A DNA stretch of 64,000 nt from Chloroflexota bacterium (lineage in GTDB: Bacteria; Chloroflexota; Anaerolineae; Aggregatilineales; J027): the NCBI GenBank assembly GCA_013112715.1, contig JABFGB010000021.1, positions 56,968 to 120,967 on the forward strand, written 5' to 3'. A program made the position numbers and the translations under genes. Shown one piece after another: positions 35,015-43,495 of this stretch. The notes under the pieces were generated by a model that was not told the origin of the DNA, searched no databases, and saw only the letters and a program-made list of their open reading frames with translations. The stretch's first letter is position 1. Every line of letters starts with the position of its first letter.

Positions 35015-36271
35015 ATGAACAAAAAATCTCTTATTATTCTGATTTTATGCTTATCTATTGGGGTGGTTAGCAGTCCTCTAAAAGTGTTGCCCTTGCCTGT
35101 TTCTGCACAAGAATCGGTTCAAGTAACGGCGGAGGTTCTGTATAACAATCTGAACGTGCGTGCCCAACCCAATGTATATTCCGAGATTTTAGGCCAGTTT
35201 GATATGGGAACTGTGGTTAATGTAACAGGGCGGGTCGATCGAAGTTATGTGGATGGCATATGGGTATATGTCACAGAGCCACTGACTCAGTTAACTGGAT
35301 GGGTCAGTATCGAATATATCGAATTCTCAGTTGGCAATTGGGCGGATTTTGTTCCGATACTGACACGGCAGGAAATTTTGTATCCTGAAGGGACAGATGT
35401 TCCCTTACGGGCAAAGGTCATTAATACAAACTTGAGGGTGCGGGTAGAGGCTGATGATTCTTCTGAAGTGATTGGCACATTACCAATCGGGTCATTAGTA
35501 TCAATCCTCGGAAGGCATCTCGACATTTATGTCTGGGGCGTTTACCTAAGATCATCTTATATTTATATTGAACAGGTTGACGGTACTTTATCAGGTTGGG
35601 TGTCAGATAACTATCTACAATTGACTGATGGAACCCCTGTTTGGAGCATAATGTGGAAACTACCTGTCATAGAAGTCAAAGAAGTATCTATAACTGTTGT
35701 TCAAGTGGAAGGACAGATAATCGGCGCAGTTGACTCAGAAAGAGGATTACATTTACGTACCGAGCCAAGTACAAATGCTGAGATTTTGATGACCATATAT
35801 TATAAAAATGTTGTTGCCGTCTATGGTCGCACCAATGGGGATAGGGTGAATCGTGATACGTGGGTTTTTGTGAAGGTGTTGGAAACAGGTCAAATGGGGT
35901 GGGTGCTGGCTTGGCCTATTTATTATCCTTATCGTTTCAATGAAAATACCTTGCCTGTTTTGTCACCCACTAGCGCACCCGATTTGCCGCCTTCTGCTCA
36001 ACCTATAAGTGCATTGGCGGGTATAACCAAAAGGACAACCCCCTTGAGGCTTACTCCTTATATCTTGGGTCAAAGCAATGAGATTCGCAAGTTGCCTCCG
36101 AATACGCCTATTACGGTAATCGGGCGCAATTTCACAATGGATTGGTTCAAGGTTGTTGTAGATGGTCAAGAAGGGTGGGTACGCTTTTCCTATATAACGG
36201 TTGAGGGGGATACTTTACGCTTGCCCATTACCCTACTCAATGGTGGTTATAGATTGGGTTACTTTGACTAG
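35015..36271 (+). CDS. Secreted protein with four SH3b domains
   Basis: 418 residues. Signal peptide about 1-33 (ending PVSAQE). Four bacterial SH3 repeats, about 45-110 (LNVRAQPNVYSEILGQF), 130-205 (NLRVRVEADDSSEVIGTLP), 232-310 (GLHLRTEPSTNAEILM) and 340-405 (TPLRLTPYILGQSNEIRKLP), each closing with a 'GWV' strand. A wall-binding or scaffolding role is inferred; there is no enzyme domain. Base composition is more AT-rich than in neighbours. Bounded by terminators on both sides, so transcribed alone. Confidence 0.85.
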   Translation: MNKKSLIILILCLSIGVVSSPLKVLPLPVSAQESVQVTAEVLYNNLNVRAQPNVYSEILGQFDMGTVVNVTGRVDRSYVDGIWVYVTEPLTQLTGWVSIEYIEFSVGNWADFVPILTRQEILYPEGTDVPLRAKVINTNLRVRVEADDSSEVIGTLPIGSLVSILGRHLDIYVWGVYLRSSYIYIEQVDGTLSGWVSDNYLQLTDGTPVWSIMWKLPVIEVKEVSITVVQVEGQIIGAVDSERGLHLRTEPSTNAEILMTIYYKNVVAVYGRTNGDRVNRDTWVFVKVLETGQMGWVLAWPIYYPYRFNENTLPVLSPTSAPDLPPSAQPISALAGITKRTTPLRLTPYILGQSNEIRKLPPNTPITVIGRNFTMDWFKVVVDGQEGWVRFSYITVEGDTLRLPITLLNGGYRLGYFD

Positions 36272-36281
36272 GTTTTAGCAA

Positions 36282-36310
36282 TGGGCAGGGTATGTTACCT
36301 GCCCATTTTT
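36282..36310 (+). terminator. Terminator between convergent genes
   Basis: TGGGCAGG (36282-36289) pairs with CCTGCCCA (36298-36305) over 8 bp, followed by TTTTT on the plus strand. It ends the SH3b gene and lies 5 bases before the stop of the convergent FKBP gene. Confidence 0.8.
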
Positions 36311-36314
36311 ACTC

Positions 36315-36704
36315 CTACTGAATGCCGAGGAGTTCAACCTCAAAAACGAGGGTGGCGTAACCGGGGATCGCGCCGGGGTAGCCTTTTTCACCATAGGCCA
36401 GTTGATAGGGAATGTAGAATTTATAGATCGAGCCGACGGACATCAGTTGTAGGCCCTCTGTCCAGCCCTTAATCACCCCGTCCAGCGGAAACGAAATCGG
36501 AATGCCTCGACTGTAGCTGCTGTCGAAGGCTTTGTTATCAATGAATGTGCCATGATAATGCACTTCAACGGTATCCGTCGCTTTGGGTTTGGGGCCGTCG
36601 CCCTGTTTGATGACTTTGTATTGTAGACCGCTGGCCGTGACATGAATATCGTCGTGTTTGGCGTTTTCGGCTAGGAATTTTTCGCCGTCTTCTTTATGAC
36701 CCAT
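36315..36704 (-). CDS. FKBP-type peptidyl-prolyl cis-trans isomerase
   Basis: A 129-residue single-domain FKBP. Core motifs: VEVHYHGTFIDNKAFDSSY, the drug/substrate-pocket segment PISFPLDGVIKGWTEGLQLMSVGSI, and IPYQLAYGEKGYPGAIPGYATLVFEVELL. No signal peptide, so a cytoplasmic folding catalyst. Start at MGHKEDG (36704), because GGAG lies 6 bases upstream; the alternative at 36716 would use that SD as coding sequence. Likely co-transcribed with pdxT (15-base gap), though no functional link is evident. Confidence 0.92.
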   Translation of the reverse strand: MGHKEDGEKFLAENAKHDDIHVTASGLQYKVIKQGDGPKPKATDTVEVHYHGTFIDNKAFDSSYSRGIPISFPLDGVIKGWTEGLQLMSVGSIYKFYIPYQLAYGEKGYPGAIPGYATLVFEVELLGIQ

Positions 36705-36719
36705 GATTGACTCCATTGG

Positions 36720-37307
36720 TTATTTGGTAGGGTCGGATGAGTGTACCATATCCAAAAATAATTGGTGCATTCGTGAATCACCAGTGAGTTCGGGATGGAA
36801 GGCCGTCGCCAAAAGATGATCCTGACGCACCGCCACAATCCCGCCATCTTCCAAACGGGAAAGGATTTCGACACCTGCCTTTTCATTAGCCCCGGTCACG
36901 AGTGGGGCGCGGATAAAAACGGCATGGAAGGGTTCATTGCCGATGCCCTTGATGTCGAGGTCGGTTTCAAAGCTGTCTACCTGTCGGCCAAACGCATTAC
37001 GATTGACTTGAATATCCATCACGCCGAGGATGGGTTGGTCGCGCCCGATGTCTTTGGCGAGGAAAATCATACCCGCGCAGGTTCCCCAGACGGGTTTTTC
37101 TTGGGCAAATTTTCGCAGCGGCTCGACTAGTCCAAACGTGACAGCGAGTTTGCCGATAGTCGTGCTTTCACCGCCGGGGATAATGAGGGCATCCAGCGTT
37201 TCTAGTTGTTCAGGTAGGCGCACTTCGACGGCTTTTGCGCCCAAACTTTCTAGCATATGTTCGTGTTCGATAAACGCCCCTTGTAAGGCGAGGACGCCAA
37301 CGCGCAT
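36720..37307 (-). CDS. pdxT: Pyridoxal 5'-phosphate synthase glutaminase subunit PdxT
   Basis: A 195-residue class I glutamine amidotransferase. VLALQGAFIEHE, PGGESTTIGKL, the nucleophile Cys79 in VWGTCAGMIFLA, and the catalytic His/Glu in AFHPEL mark the triad. It supplies ammonia to PdxS for direct PLP synthesis from ribose-5-phosphate, glyceraldehyde-3-phosphate and glutamine. PdxS is not in this window, although the two are often neighbours. SD AAGGAG precedes the ATG. Confidence 0.95.
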   Translation of the reverse strand: MRVGVLALQGAFIEHEHMLESLGAKAVEVRLPEQLETLDALIIPGGESTTIGKLAVTFGLVEPLRKFAQEKPVWGTCAGMIFLAKDIGRDQPILGVMDIQVNRNAFGRQVDSFETDLDIKGIGNEPFHAVFIRAPLVTGANEKAGVEILSRLEDGGIVAVRQDHLLATAFHPELTGDSRMHQLFLDMVHSSDPTK

Positions 37308-37490
37308 AATGGACGCTCCTTTGGTGCTATTGGCGAAGAATCTACGCCATTCATGCTAAAATGCTGTGGTTTGTTCCCCAACAGTTCTATCATATCGAAT
37401 ATTTTTGTCAACGGGGCATTATTTTGATGAAATCCACAAGGACCCATATCAACAAATTTCAATTTGAACTATTCTGAGCCTTAAAAAATC

Positions 37491-37499
37491 TGCTATAAT
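37491..37499 (+). promoter_or_regulatory. Extended -10 promoter for the RNA ligase gene
   Basis: TGC-TATAAT (37491-37499) is a perfect extended -10, about 35 bases before the ATG at 37534; there is no clear -35, as expected for extended -10 promoters. A second TGCTAAAATG box lies farther upstream at 37354-37363. Confidence 0.55.
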
Positions 37500-37533
37500 G
37501 CAAAACAGTTCTTGATAGTAGATTGGTTGTCAT

Positions 37534-38616
37534 ATGAAAACTTCAAAACCCCTTCCCTCAATTGAAAGCATTGCCGATATTCAGCACCTTGCTATGCAGG
37601 GGTTTGATAACTGGCTATTATACGGTCATGTCAACGTCATTCCACGCGGTGATTTGTTGCTTTTTGACTATAACACCGGGGCATATATTGCGTACGAGTG
37701 GCGCTTTTTTGAACGGGTCAGTCGCGGTCTAATACTCAATAGGCGTACAGGTGAAATTGTCGCCCGACCATTTGATAAATTCTTCTATTGGCTGCGCGGC
37801 CCCAAAGCGACAGGCCATATCGTCACGGTGACCGAAAAAATAGATGGCTCATTAGGTATTCTCTATCGGCACAAAGGCGAATATCACATTGCGACGAAAG
37901 GCAGCTTTTTTAGCCCCCAAGCGCGATGGGCCACTCAATTTCTCCGCCAGAATTTTGACCTGACCGATCTCCCCAACGACCTTACCCTCCTCTTTGAAAT
38001 CATCTATCCCGACAACCGCATCATTGTGGATTATGAGGGGCGGCAGGACTTGGTCTTATTGGCGGCACGCAATCGCTTTACGGGTGATTTTCTGCCTTTT
38101 TTCCCTGATGTCTATGAACTTGCCCAACGGTATGGTTTTACCCTACCCCGTGTCTACCATTTCAACAATGTCAATGACATCATCGCGCAGACAGGCCAAA
38201 TCAATGCCAATTTTGAGGGATGGGTCGTTGAATTTTCGGATGGGCAGCGGTTCAAGTTTAAGCTGGATGAATATGTCGAAATCCACCAACTGCTGCGTGG
38301 GCTGGATTTTAAGGCGGTCTTGCAGGGTCTTGCCGGGGGAAAAATCAATCGGGTATTGGATGTCGTGCCAGAGGTGTTTTTGGGCGATGTCAAACGGTGG
38401 GCAGAGGAAATCCAGATTGCGCTGGTAGATTTGAAAGAGCAGGTCGCGGCTGTGTTTGATGTCGCCCCTAAAGCTGATGCTGTTAGTTTTGAGGCATGGG
38501 TGAAAACAGAACACCCGGCCCTTGAACCCTACCTATTAGCCATGTTCAACGGGGAGGATTTGGACCGGGTGATTTATCAACACGCCTTTAAAGAACGGTT
38601 GGCACAGGAGAAATAA
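37534..38616 (+). CDS. RNA ligase, T4 Rnl1-like
   Basis: A 360-residue nucleotidyltransferase of the ATP-dependent RNA ligase superfamily. Motif I is EKIDGSLGILY, with the lysine that is adenylated at position 102. Other motifs: SRGLIL (64-69), RPFDKFFYW (79-86), motif III-like IATKGSFFSP, IIIa LLFEIIYPDNRII, IV NFEGWVVEF and V FKFKLDEYV. The RP-x-KFF and EK-x-DGS segments resemble phage T4 RNA ligase 1. T4 Rnl1 reseals tRNA cut by a host nuclease, so an RNA-repair role is plausible. No polynucleotide kinase or nuclease gene is adjacent. Single-gene transcript with its own extended -10 promoter. Confidence 0.85.
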   Translation: MKTSKPLPSIESIADIQHLAMQGFDNWLLYGHVNVIPRGDLLLFDYNTGAYIAYEWRFFERVSRGLILNRRTGEIVARPFDKFFYWLRGPKATGHIVTVTEKIDGSLGILYRHKGEYHIATKGSFFSPQARWATQFLRQNFDLTDLPNDLTLLFEIIYPDNRIIVDYEGRQDLVLLAARNRFTGDFLPFFPDVYELAQRYGFTLPRVYHFNNVNDIIAQTGQINANFEGWVVEFSDGQRFKFKLDEYVEIHQLLRGLDFKAVLQGLAGGKINRVLDVVPEVFLGDVKRWAEEIQIALVDLKEQVAAVFDVAPKADAVSFEAWVKTEHPALEPYLLAMFNGEDLDRVIYQHAFKERLAQEK

Positions 38617-38621
38617 TGCAG

Positions 38622-39272
38622 TTATAAGGCTTCGGCAGGGCTAGAAACTGCAGCTCGATGATATTTTTTCGCGTTGGCGCGGGACATTAAAACCACCATA
38701 CGCAGGATCAGCCCAATCTCGATTACCCAATACAACACGGTTAGCGGCGTGCCGATATTGGTTTCTTGGCGACTACCTACCGTTGATCTGGTCGGTTTGA
38801 TTGTCATACCGTCTTCGGCTTCGAGCATGGCATAACCAATAAATCCTCGCTGGCCTGTCTCATCCTCAAAATAATCGTTGATAAGCCGATCGGCTGTGGC
38901 ATCATCCAATGTCACATCCAGAGACTCTTCTTCAACGACTGTTCGCAAATCTTCCCGAAGCTGGCCCATCGTGTAAAAATATCGTCCTACCCATAGTGTC
39001 CCATAAAGTAGGAGGCTGATGAGCACACCGCATATTGTTACGAGGGCAAGGTTATTGATTCGTGTAAAGTGAATCACCTTACCCATATACCATACTGCAA
39101 CGGCAGCGGCGAAAAGTGGCGACAGAAAAGGAATGTAATAGTACAGCCAACTCACCCATAGAAGCGTCCCGATCACCAGACCCCCAATAATAGAGGCCAA
39201 AACCATGATCGGCATAGCCGCATCATGTGGTCTGGTTTCTGCGCCATTTTCCCCAATGGGCATATCAGTCAT
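38622..39272 (-). CDS. Hypothetical four-helix membrane protein
   Basis: A 216-residue protein starting MTDMPIGENG at ATG 39272, which follows GAGGGGAGGG; longer in-frame extensions upstream overlap the dehydrogenase gene and are rejected. Hydrophobic segments at about 20-42, 46-62, 75-97 and 175-197, with an acidic loop (~100-160) containing EEESLDVTLDDATADRL between the third and fourth. No family recognised. It lies 25 bases after the dehydrogenase stop and may be co-transcribed. Confidence 0.7.
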   Translation of the reverse strand: MTDMPIGENGAETRPHDAAMPIMVLASIIGGLVIGTLLWVSWLYYYIPFLSPLFAAAVAVWYMGKVIHFTRINNLALVTICGVLISLLLYGTLWVGRYFYTMGQLREDLRTVVEEESLDVTLDDATADRLINDYFEDETGQRGFIGYAMLEAEDGMTIKPTRSTVGSRQETNIGTPLTVLYWVIEIGLILRMVVLMSRANAKKYHRAAVSSPAEAL

Positions 39273-39297
39273 AAAATTCCCTCCCCTCAACTTTGAA

Positions 39298-40371
39298 CTA
39301 AAGTGTCTCCCAAATCTCCATCTTGGCATTGGTGCGACGGATAACCTCATCGGTGAACTGTGAAGTCGAAGCCGACCCGCCGAGATCAGCAGTGCGGATG
39401 CCATCATACACGGCTTCAAGCGTCGCTTCTCGAATTGCACGGCTGGCGCGTTTGGAAACGTCAGAATTGATATACCCTAGCAGAGCAGCCACCGCCAAAA
39501 TCATTGCCATCGGATTCGCCACATTTTTGCCCATCAATGACGGGGCAGTGCCGTGTGGGGCCTCGGCCATGACGACCTGCGCATTGAAATCGTCATCAAA
39601 GCGAATGACCAATGATTCCGCCCCGGCGATGCTGCCAAACATTTTCAGGACGAGATCGGACATTACATCGCCATCGCGGTTGAGGGCCGGAATGACAAGT
39701 GCCTCCCCGTTGGTTTCGAGCAGCAGGGCATAGGTCGCATCAATCAACTGCGGCTCATAACGTACCGAAGGGTGACGTTTGGCGGCGGCGTCCATTTCTT
39801 CTTTGAGCATCCCCTCATACAGTGGACTGACTGTATATTTCGGGCCACCAAAAACCTTTGCACCGGTTTTCTCGGCATGGCGGAAGGCAAATTCAGCCAC
39901 AATCCGGCAGGTGCGCCGGGTAATTTTTTGGGTACTCCATGCCACCTCGTCCAGCCCTTCGCCCTCACGCCATTCTTTTGCGCCATAGCTGCCATCTACT
40001 GCCATGCGTACTACCGCGATGGGGGCATGGACGCCTGCGATGGGATGGATACGGGGAATGCGTCGGCCTGTCCGCAGAATGACTTGGGCATCTAAGATTT
40101 CACGAAGGAGGGCGTTGGGGCTGCCGACATCATCTGGATCGCCGGGGGTGATGGTGGCGGCTTTGAGTCCGAGGCCCGTTTTGTGCATAGCGGCCCCGGC
40201 ATCATAGACCACTTGGTTTTTCGTTTTGCGGCGATTGCCAAGTGAGAGGTCAAAGTGTTGCAGGGTAACAGGGAGTCGGGTTACGCTGGGGTCAAGTATA
40301 CGCAGTGCCTCGACCAAAAGCTCCTGTCCGGTTTCGTCACCCTCAAGCACAATAATGGTTGGGTTGGTCAC
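39298..40371 (-). CDS. Isocitrate/isopropylmalate dehydrogenase family protein
   Basis: A 357-residue beta-decarboxylating dehydrogenase. It opens with a GTG codon. The nucleotide-binding start is IIVLEGDETGQELLVEAL rather than the GDGIGPE of LeuB. RTGRRIPRIHPIAGVHAP forms the substrate Arg cluster. Later landmarks are IDATYALLLETN, LNRDGDVMSDLVLKMFGSIAGAESLV (metal-binding Asp pair), and APHGTAPSLMGKNVANP (cofactor-adenine loop). Substrate could be isocitrate, isopropylmalate or a relative, and no leu or TCA gene is near. The unusual N-terminal motif argues against plain LeuB. Confidence 0.85.
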   Translation of the reverse strand: MTNPTIIVLEGDETGQELLVEALRILDPSVTRLPVTLQHFDLSLGNRRKTKNQVVYDAGAAMHKTGLGLKAATITPGDPDDVGSPNALLREILDAQVILRTGRRIPRIHPIAGVHAPIAVVRMAVDGSYGAKEWREGEGLDEVAWSTQKITRRTCRIVAEFAFRHAEKTGAKVFGGPKYTVSPLYEGMLKEEMDAAAKRHPSVRYEPQLIDATYALLLETNGEALVIPALNRDGDVMSDLVLKMFGSIAGAESLVIRFDDDFNAQVVMAEAPHGTAPSLMGKNVANPMAMILAVAALLGYINSDVSKRASRAIREATLEAVYDGIRTADLGGSASTSQFTDEVIRRTNAKMEIWETL

Positions 40372-40408
40372 GTCTGAAAAACACCTTTTCTTGGGTATGG
40401 ATTGAAAA

Positions 40409-40963
40409 TTACGATTTTAATGGTGGGTCTTTGGGAGGCAGATTCGCCCCATTCGTGCCATCAGAAGGAGTAGTCGGTGGTTTAGAATCGCTTGGTTTTA
40501 CCGCTGGGGATTGACTGGTTTTGCGCTTGGGCAGGGCCTCTAATGCGCTTTCATCCAATAAGCCGGTTTTACCACGTACTACTGGTGCAGTGGCACGAAG
40601 ATCAGATGCACTTTCGATGAGGCTGACCAATTTTTTCATATCAATCGGTTTTTGCAGCACATGATCGGCTCCTGCCTCTTTGCGGCGATCTTCAAGGTCA
40701 AGCGCGGTATAGGCAGTGACAAACACGATGGGCATGTTGGAGGTAAATGGATAAGCCCGCATCATCTTGCACAGCGCAAAGCCATCGAGTTTGGGCATCA
40801 TGACATCCAATAGGGCGATGTCGGCTTTCTCGGTCTCGGCCAACAAAATGGCGTCTACCGAGTTGAGGGTCGTAATCGCCTCAAACCCATGAATCTCGAT
40901 AATGGTTTTAAGCAGATTGAGGGTATCCAGTTCGTCATCTACTACCAATACGCGCTTGGTCAT
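40409..40963 (-). CDS. Response regulator: receiver with a disordered C-terminal tail
   Basis: A 184-residue protein starting MTKRVLVVDDELD at ATG 40963 (SD AAGGAT, 8 bases upstream). The receiver (1-120) keeps the DDE acidic cluster, phospho-acceptor Asp in IALLDVMMPKLDG, Thr in FVTAYTA and Lys in VLQKPIDMKKL. The remaining ~60 residues are rich in Pro/Ser/Lys and look disordered, with no DNA-binding or enzyme domain, so it likely works by protein-protein contact. Same direction as the two small genes upstream. Confidence 0.85.
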   Translation of the reverse strand: MTKRVLVVDDELDTLNLLKTIIEIHGFEAITTLNSVDAILLAETEKADIALLDVMMPKLDGFALCKMMRAYPFTSNMPIVFVTAYTALDLEDRRKEAGADHVLQKPIDMKKLVSLIESASDLRATAPVVRGKTGLLDESALEALPKRKTSQSPAVKPSDSKPPTTPSDGTNGANLPPKDPPLKS

Positions 40964-40990
40964 ACAATACAATCCTTGATCCTGACTAGT

Positions 40991-41380
40991 TTAGTCGTCC
41001 CACGGCAGCACTAAGACAGTTTCGGCACGATAGGCGGCAGCGGCATTAAACACCCCGAGGATGCCAAAAAAATAGGCGGCGCGTCGGCTGTCATTTCCCC
41101 GCAGCGAGGCAAACAACCCCGGCATACTAATCAGGAAGTAGACCGCATACAGGTAGTAGGTAATCATACGCTTGGGTTTGACGCCCATAACCGTCAGGAT
41201 AATGGTGACAATCAGCAACAATCCTGCCAAGATCGTATCTACCCACATCGCCCCCCAAAAGTTGCCGCTCAGGGGCTTGTTCGTTCCACCCAACCATGCT
41301 GCATAAATGCCGAGTAGAAAACAGAACATAATATAGGCGTTATTCAGCCCTTCATGCAAGTCTTGTAGTGCCGTTTCCAT
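40991..41380 (-). CDS. Small four-helix membrane protein
   Basis: A 129-residue hydrophobic protein with four likely helices (about 14-32, 43-65, 72-91 and 100-116) and short loops. No family recognised. Its ATG is 2 bases after the stop of the NTF2-like gene (41383), so the two are almost certainly co-transcribed and possibly translationally coupled; the response regulator gene follows 27 bases later. Confidence 0.75.
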   Translation of the reverse strand: METALQDLHEGLNNAYIMFCFLLGIYAAWLGGTNKPLSGNFWGAMWVDTILAGLLLIVTIILTVMGVKPKRMITYYLYAVYFLISMPGLFASLRGNDSRRAAYFFGILGVFNAAAAYRAETVLVLPWDD

Positions 41381-41382
41381 AA

Positions 41383-41820
41383 TTACTTGGTCATTTCTTC
41401 AAGAATCGAAATATCGTAATTCATTTGGCGCAGGAGCGTATACATATCGAAATACATGCGCTCACCCCAAAACTTATCGCCTACCAGTGGGAACATAATA
41501 ATCAGCGGAAAGGTGATGTATTTGCCGGAAGGGGGGAGATTAAACAATGGCCCGGTGTGTGTCCCGGTGAACACTGATTCTTCAATCACCATCGCTTCGT
41601 CAATGGTTACGCTTTTGAGGTTAAAATTGGCGTCGGGCATCCCATCAAATAAGCCTTGATAAAATGAGGCCACGCCTTCTTTTCCCCGATATTCAAGACC
41701 TGTCGCCATAATGATGTACAGCGGATCTTCCACCAATGTCGCCAGTAGGCCGGGGATGTCGCGCCGATTTTCTGCCAAGACGTGTTTTTGCCACAAGCGC
41801 TTGTTATAGTGCAGGGACAT
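41383..41820 (-). CDS. SnoaL/NTF2-like fold protein (ester cyclase type)
   Basis: A 145-residue protein with a SnoaL-type pattern: N-terminal helix KRLWQKHVLAENRRDIPGLLATL, then YRGKEGVASFYQGLFDGMPDANFNLKSV and VFTGTHTGPLFNLPPSGKYITFPLIIMF. These cone-shaped alpha+beta proteins bind or isomerise small hydrophobic molecules; the substrate cannot be inferred. SD GAGG stands 7 bases before the ATG. First gene behind a well-formed promoter (41869-41897). Confidence 0.8.
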   Translation of the reverse strand: MSLHYNKRLWQKHVLAENRRDIPGLLATLVEDPLYIIMATGLEYRGKEGVASFYQGLFDGMPDANFNLKSVTIDEAMVIEESVFTGTHTGPLFNLPPSGKYITFPLIIMFPLVGDKFWGERMYFDMYTLLRQMNYDISILEEMTK

Positions 41821-41864
41821 GGGAATGCCTCGATGAAATTTAATTGCCGTTTAGGACACAATTG

Positions 41865-41897
41865 GGTCATTATAGCGTAGTGACCAGCCCCTACCAA
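41865..41897 (-). promoter_or_regulatory. Sigma-70-type promoter with an inverted-repeat operator
   Basis: On the minus strand, TTGGTA (41897-41892) and a perfect TATAAT (41874-41869) are separated by 17 bp. The -10 lies within an inverted repeat GGTCA (41865-41869) / TGACC (41881-41885), a likely repressor site. Transcription would start about 40 bases before the NTF2-like gene. Confidence 0.65.
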
Positions 41898-41930
41898 GAC
41901 GGAAAACGAGTCAGTATCCCTGAAAATATC

Positions 41931-41954
41931 AAAAAGAGCCGGGGTTCCGGCTCT
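41931..41954 (-). terminator. Rho-independent terminator of the sigma factor gene
   Basis: Perfect 8-bp stem AGAGCCGG / CCGGCTCT (41935-41942 and 41947-41954) with a 4-nt loop, followed on the minus strand by TTTTTGATATTTT. Lies 49 bases past the sigma factor stop. Confidence 0.88.
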
Positions 41955-42002
41955 GACGTTGCATATTCAGTTGTACTAGGGGTACGGCCTAGTAGCCCCA
42001 GC

Positions 42003-43169
42003 TTAATTCAGATAATCGCGGAGATTGTGAGCAAGACGCGGATGGCGCAAACGACGCAGCGCTTCTTTTTCAAGCTGGCGAATGCGTTCACGGCTGAGAC
42101 CAAACTTGTTGGCGATTTCTTCCAACGTGTGTGGCTCACCCCCACCCAATCCAAAACGCAAACGCAAGATATGGCTTTGACGCGGGGTTAATTCGCTTAG
42201 AACTTCTTCGATGGTTTCCTGAAGCAGATGTTGGGTCGCAGATTCAACTGGGCTAGGCGTATCTTGGTCTTCGATAAAATCGCCAAATTCGCTGTCGCCG
42301 TCATCTCCAACAGGCCGTTCCAACGCAATGGCGTGCTGGCTGGCATCCATCATGCTGCGGACGTTTTCGGCGGGCATCCCCATTTCAGTCGCAATTTCTT
42401 CCGGTGAGGGCCGGCGTCCCAATTTTTGTTCGAGTGTTTGGGCCGTGCGATACATTTGGCGGATGCGTTCGGTCATGTGGAGGGGGATACGGATGGTACG
42501 GGTTTTTTGGGCGAGGGCACGGGTGATGGCTTGGCGAATCCACCAAGTCGCATAGGTGCTAAAGCGATTACCGCGCTTGTAATCATACTTGTCTACGGCA
42601 CGCATCAGGCCAACGTTCCCCTCTTGGATGAGATCGGGGAAGGGAAGGCCTTGTCCCATATAACGCTTGGCGATGCTGACCACCAGACGAGTATTGGCCC
42701 GTCCCAAGTGTTCGCGGGCGGATTGCCCATCAAAAATGAGGGCATCCATTTCGGCTAACTTGTCAGGATCAAAACTGTGTCGGCCAAGTTTTTCGAGCTT
42801 TTCCGATAATTCTTTACCCCGCTCGATTCGTTTGGCAAGTTCGATTTCTTCATCGGCAGTTAATAGCGGTTCTTGAGCCATTTGACGGAAGTATAAGCCT
42901 ACTGGGTCATCGGGAGAAACTGCATTGATGTCGCCAACTTCCGGGTCACGAATTTGCTCTGGCTCGAACTCTTCATCTACATCTACTACCGTATCAGCCA
43001 CAACTGCATCGTTGTCGTCTTGACGGAGTTCAATCCCAAGATCATCCAGTTCGTCCAGAACAGCCTCTATAGCTCCAACGTCCTCTCCTTCGGCTTCAAT
43101 CACCTCCAGTACATCTTCGAACGTTACATAGCCACGCCGATCTGCCCGGTTCATTAGTTCCTGAATCAC
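42003..43169 (-). CDS. rpoD: Primary RNA polymerase sigma factor (RpoD/SigA)
   Basis: 388 residues. A short, acidic region 1.1 (1-85) is followed by region 1.2 (DPVGLYFRQMAQEPLLTADEE), regions 2.1-2.4 (LPFPDLIQEGNVGLMRAVDKYDY, STYATWWIRQAITRAL), region 3, and 4.2 with helix-turn-helix TLEEIANKFGLSRERIRQLEKEAL. Conserved aromatic residues of region 2.3 (the melting region) are present, as expected for the housekeeping sigma. It begins with GTG (43169), 12 bases after AAGGAGG. It has its own extended -10 promoter and a strong terminator. Confidence 0.95.
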   Translation of the reverse strand: MIQELMNRADRRGYVTFEDVLEVIEAEGEDVGAIEAVLDELDDLGIELRQDDNDAVVADTVVDVDEEFEPEQIRDPEVGDINAVSPDDPVGLYFRQMAQEPLLTADEEIELAKRIERGKELSEKLEKLGRHSFDPDKLAEMDALIFDGQSAREHLGRANTRLVVSIAKRYMGQGLPFPDLIQEGNVGLMRAVDKYDYKRGNRFSTYATWWIRQAITRALAQKTRTIRIPLHMTERIRQMYRTAQTLEQKLGRRPSPEEIATEMGMPAENVRSMMDASQHAIALERPVGDDGDSEFGDFIEDQDTPSPVESATQHLLQETIEEVLSELTPRQSHILRLRFGLGGGEPHTLEEIANKFGLSRERIRQLEKEALRRLRHPRLAHNLRDYLN

Positions 43170-43308
43170 GTGCGTCTATGGCCTCCTTCGATTGTTTGAT
43201 TTGGCTGCCCAACACCTATTTATACTGCGAGGGAGCAGGTTTATGTTGGGTGGGTTTTGTTAGGTAAGAGCAGTAACTCATGCCCCTTTGTATAAACGAT
43301 TAAAACTC

Positions 43309-43337
43309 ATTGTAGCATAGTTTGTTGGGGACTGGAA
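43309..43337 (-). promoter_or_regulatory. Promoter of the primary sigma factor gene
   Basis: Minus-strand extended -10 TGC-TACAAT (-10 at 43314-43309) with a weak -35 TTCCAG (43337-43332) at 17-bp spacing; about 140 bases upstream of the GTG start. The rest of the 326-bp divergent region holds a plus-strand TTGACA near 43374 and a TAAAAT box near 43431 that may serve the gene at 43496, but neither pairs well. Confidence 0.5.
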
Positions 43338-43495
43338 GTATCCGCAAAACAGGAATTCATGTCCTTCGAAACTTGACAAACCATCTTTTTTATCTGGATT
43401 CTGTAACTGTTTATACGCGGCAATTGGGGTAAAATGCTCACTTATCCGTCACAAATATGGAATTGGTGATTTTTTCCAATTAGGAATAAGCCTTC

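Noticed and set aside
38622..39440. Longer start (39440) for the four-helix membrane protein
   Set aside because: The extra 56 residues are basic, overlap the dehydrogenase gene and lack an SD; GAGGGGAGGG directs start at 39272.
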